NCBI GenBank assembly: GCA_019347775.1 | Contig: JAHWKP010000064.1 | Coordinates: forward strand, 1-8,851 | Reading direction: 5' to 3' | Source: Actinomycetota bacterium | GTDB taxonomy: Bacteria; Actinomycetota; Acidimicrobiia; Acidimicrobiales; JAHWKP01 | DNA length: 8,851 nucleotides | Shown: in pieces, positions 7,463-8,851 of the stretch | How positions within the stretch are numbered: position 1 is the stretch's first letter | Layout of the letters: each line of letters opens with the position of its first letter | Notes under the pieces: model-generated | What the model saw: the letters and a program-made list of their open reading frames with translations, nothing else | What the model was told of the DNA's origin: nothing | Databases searched by the model: none | Made by a program: the position numbers and the translations under genes

Positions 7463-8328
7463 GGCTCGCCTTCCTGGGGACGCCGGGGTTTGCGGTGCCG
7501 GTGCTGGAGGCGCTGGCCGCCGAGCACGACGTCAGGCTGGTTGTCTCCCGGCCGGACCGAAGGCGTGGTCGACGGGGCCACGCTGAGCCGAGCCCGGTGA
7601 AGGCCGCGGCCCAACGACTCGGCATCCTCACGAGCGAGCGGGTCCGCGACGTCACCGAGTGGGAAATCGACCGGGGCGTGGTGGTGGCTTTCGGCCGGAT
7701 CGTCAAGCCGGAGATCCTCGAGCGCGTCCGCATGGTCAACCTGCATCTGTCGTTGCTGCCGAGGTGGCGGGGCGCGGCGCCGGTTCAGCGCGCCATCCTC
7801 GCCGGTGACGAAGTCACAGGCGTCTGTCTCATGTCGCTGGAGGAGGGTCTGGACACGGGGCCGGTCCACGGATGTGAGAAGGCGTCGATCGGATCCGAAG
7901 AGACCGCGGAGGACCTGACCGATCGACTGATCGCGCTCGGGGTCCCGCTCTTGCTCGACCATCTCTCTCGGGGGCTGGGTCCCGGTACGCCGCAGTCCGG
8001 CGAGCCGACCTATGCCGAAAAGATCACCACGGCCGACCTCCGCGTCGACTGGAACCGAACTGCCGTCGAGCTGCACCGGCGCGTGCGGGTCGGGGGTGCG
8101 TGGTGCGTCTTCCGGGACAAGCGGCTCACGGTGGCCGCCGCCGGCGTTCGCGAGGGCGAACCCGACGCGGCGCCGGGGGAGTTGGTCAGCCGCGAAGGCT
8201 CGCTGATGGCAGCTACCCCAGCTGGCTGGCTGGTGCTCGAGAGAGTCAAGCCCGAAGGTCGACACGAGGTTGCTGCCGCCGACTGGGCCAACGGGGCCCG
8301 ACTTTCGCCGAGGGAGCGGTTGACCTGA
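7459..8328 (+). CDS. fmt: Methionyl-tRNA formyltransferase
   Basis: Fmt transfers a formyl group from 10-formyltetrahydrofolate to Met-tRNA(fMet), marking the initiator tRNA. The 289-residue product begins with the Rossmann-like strand RLAFLGTPGFAVPVL (2-16) and has the catalytic Asn94-His96 pair in VNLHLSLLPRWRGAAP (93-108) with Asp132 (EGLDTGPV), matching Asn/His/Asp in the E. coli enzyme. The C-terminal OB-like tRNA-binding domain starts around PTYAEKITTADLRVDW and ends with VKPEGRHEVAAADWANG. It is about 20 residues shorter than the E. coli protein. The GTG at 7459 is used because the conserved N-terminus follows directly; it overlaps the def stop by 4 nt. The fmt stop (TGA 8326-8328) overlaps rsmB by 1 nt. 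Confidence 0.97.
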   Translation: MRLAFLGTPGFAVPVLEALAAEHDVRLVVSRPDRRRGRRGHAEPSPVKAAAQRLGILTSERVRDVTEWEIDRGVVVAFGRIVKPEILERVRMVNLHLSLLPRWRGAAPVQRAILAGDEVTGVCLMSLEEGLDTGPVHGCEKASIGSEETAEDLTDRLIALGVPLLLDHLSRGLGPGTPQSGEPTYAEKITTADLRVDWNRTAVELHRRVRVGGAWCVFRDKRLTVAAAGVREGEPDAAPGELVSREGSLMAATPAGWLVLERVKPEGRHEVAAADWANGARLSPRERLT

Positions 8329-8851
8329 TGTCGGCCCGGGCCGTCGCATTGGAAGCCCTCGAAGCCGTAGACAACGGGGCCTTCTCCAATCTCGTCCTCC
8401 CGAAGTTGCTCGACGCCAGCGGCTTGGAGCGCCGCGACCGAGACTTCGCCACGACCTTGACTTACGGAACCATCCGCATGCGTCGTGCCCTCGACCACCT
8501 GATCGACTCGCTGGTCGACCGTCCCCTCGAGCCGGCGGTGCGCAACCTGTTGCGTCTCGGCGCCTACCAGCTGAAGTGGCTCGACGTACCGGCCCACGCA
8601 GCGGTGTCCGAGACGGTGGATATGACCCCGCACCGGGCGCGGGGACTGGTCAACGCCGTACTGCGCAAGGTCTCCAACCGGCACTTTGAGTGGCCGGGGT
8701 TGGCGATTGAGCTGAGCTACCCCGACTGGATCGTCGAACGGATGACGGCCGACCTGGGGGCCGGAGATGCCGAAGCCGCCCTTCGGCGCATGAACGAGCC
8801 ACCGCCGGTCAGTGTCCGGCCGGACGGGTACTTCCAGGACCTGGCCTCCCA
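8328..8851 (+). CDS. rsmB: 16S rRNA (cytosine-967-C5)-methyltransferase, N-terminal part, cut by window end
   Basis: RsmB (Sun/Fmu) uses SAM to methylate C967 of 16S rRNA. Only 174 codons are visible, open to the right edge without a stop, so the gene is partial because of the window, not broken. The visible part is the NusB-like RNA-binding domain: RAVALEALEAVDNGAFSN (4-21), RRDRDFATTLTYGTIR (35-50), LDHLID, VRNLLRLGAYQL (71-82), LDVPAHAAVSETVD (85-98), GLVNAVLRKV (106-115), then SYPDWIVERM (130-139) and PPPVSVRPD (158-166), the linker to the SAM-dependent methyltransferase domain. The ATG at 8328 shares one base with the fmt stop (TGATG) and follows GGGAG at 8312-8316 (11-nt spacer). The fmt-rsmB pair is also adjacent in E. 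coli. Confidence 0.95.
   Translation, partial: MSARAVALEALEAVDNGAFSNLVLPKLLDASGLERRDRDFATTLTYGTIRMRRALDHLIDSLVDRPLEPAVRNLLRLGAYQLKWLDVPAHAAVSETVDMTPHRARGLVNAVLRKVSNRHFEWPGLAIELSYPDWIVERMTADLGAGDAEAALRRMNEPPPVSVRPDGYFQDLAS

Overview
The window reads as a chromosomal housekeeping segment from a high-GC actinobacterium, most likely of the Acidimicrobiia type. The reasons are an actinobacteria-specific integration host factor (mIHF) between pyrF and gmk, a PriA without helicase motifs, an actinobacterial-style CoaBC (PAMHTEMW), and the gene order pyrD-pyrF-mihF-gmk-rpoZ-coaBC-metK-priA-def-fmt-rsmB. The taxon is an inference from gene content; no search was possible.

Positions 1 to about 240 do not belong with the rest. 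The minus strand carries only the last ~57 codons of a mobile-element recombinase-type protein with a ParB/KorB-like helix-turn-helix. Its homology stops at about 236-250, where a plus-strand pyrD begins abruptly in mid-protein. The two gene fragments truncate each other, so this is either a real rearrangement or insertion scar, or an assembly chimera.

From the pyrD remnant (ending 725) to the right edge everything is on the plus strand. Gaps are at most 58 nt and several stop/start codons overlap (pyrD/pyrF, mihF/gmk, coaBC/metK, def/fmt, fmt/rsmB), so it looks like one long operon. It links UMP synthesis (pyrD, pyrF), a nucleoid protein (mihF), GMP phosphorylation (gmk), the RNA polymerase omega subunit (rpoZ), coenzyme A synthesis (coaBC), S-adenosylmethionine synthesis (metK), replication restart (priA), N-terminal formyl-methionine handling (fmt, def) and 16S rRNA methylation (rsmB, cut by the window edge). 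MetK makes the SAM that RsmB uses. Fmt and Def act at opposite ends of the formyl-Met cycle.

I see no new defence, mobile or biosynthetic system. The points worth a second look are the pyrD/recombinase junction, two genes (gmk and priA) whose conserved N-termini lie upstream of any ATG/GTG/TTG start, a perfect 19-bp palindrome on the rpoZ stop codon, and a Gly in CoaBC at the position of the E. coli decarboxylase cysteine. No tRNA, rRNA, CRISPR or complete insertion sequence is visible, and no gap of more than 300 bases lacks a gene.
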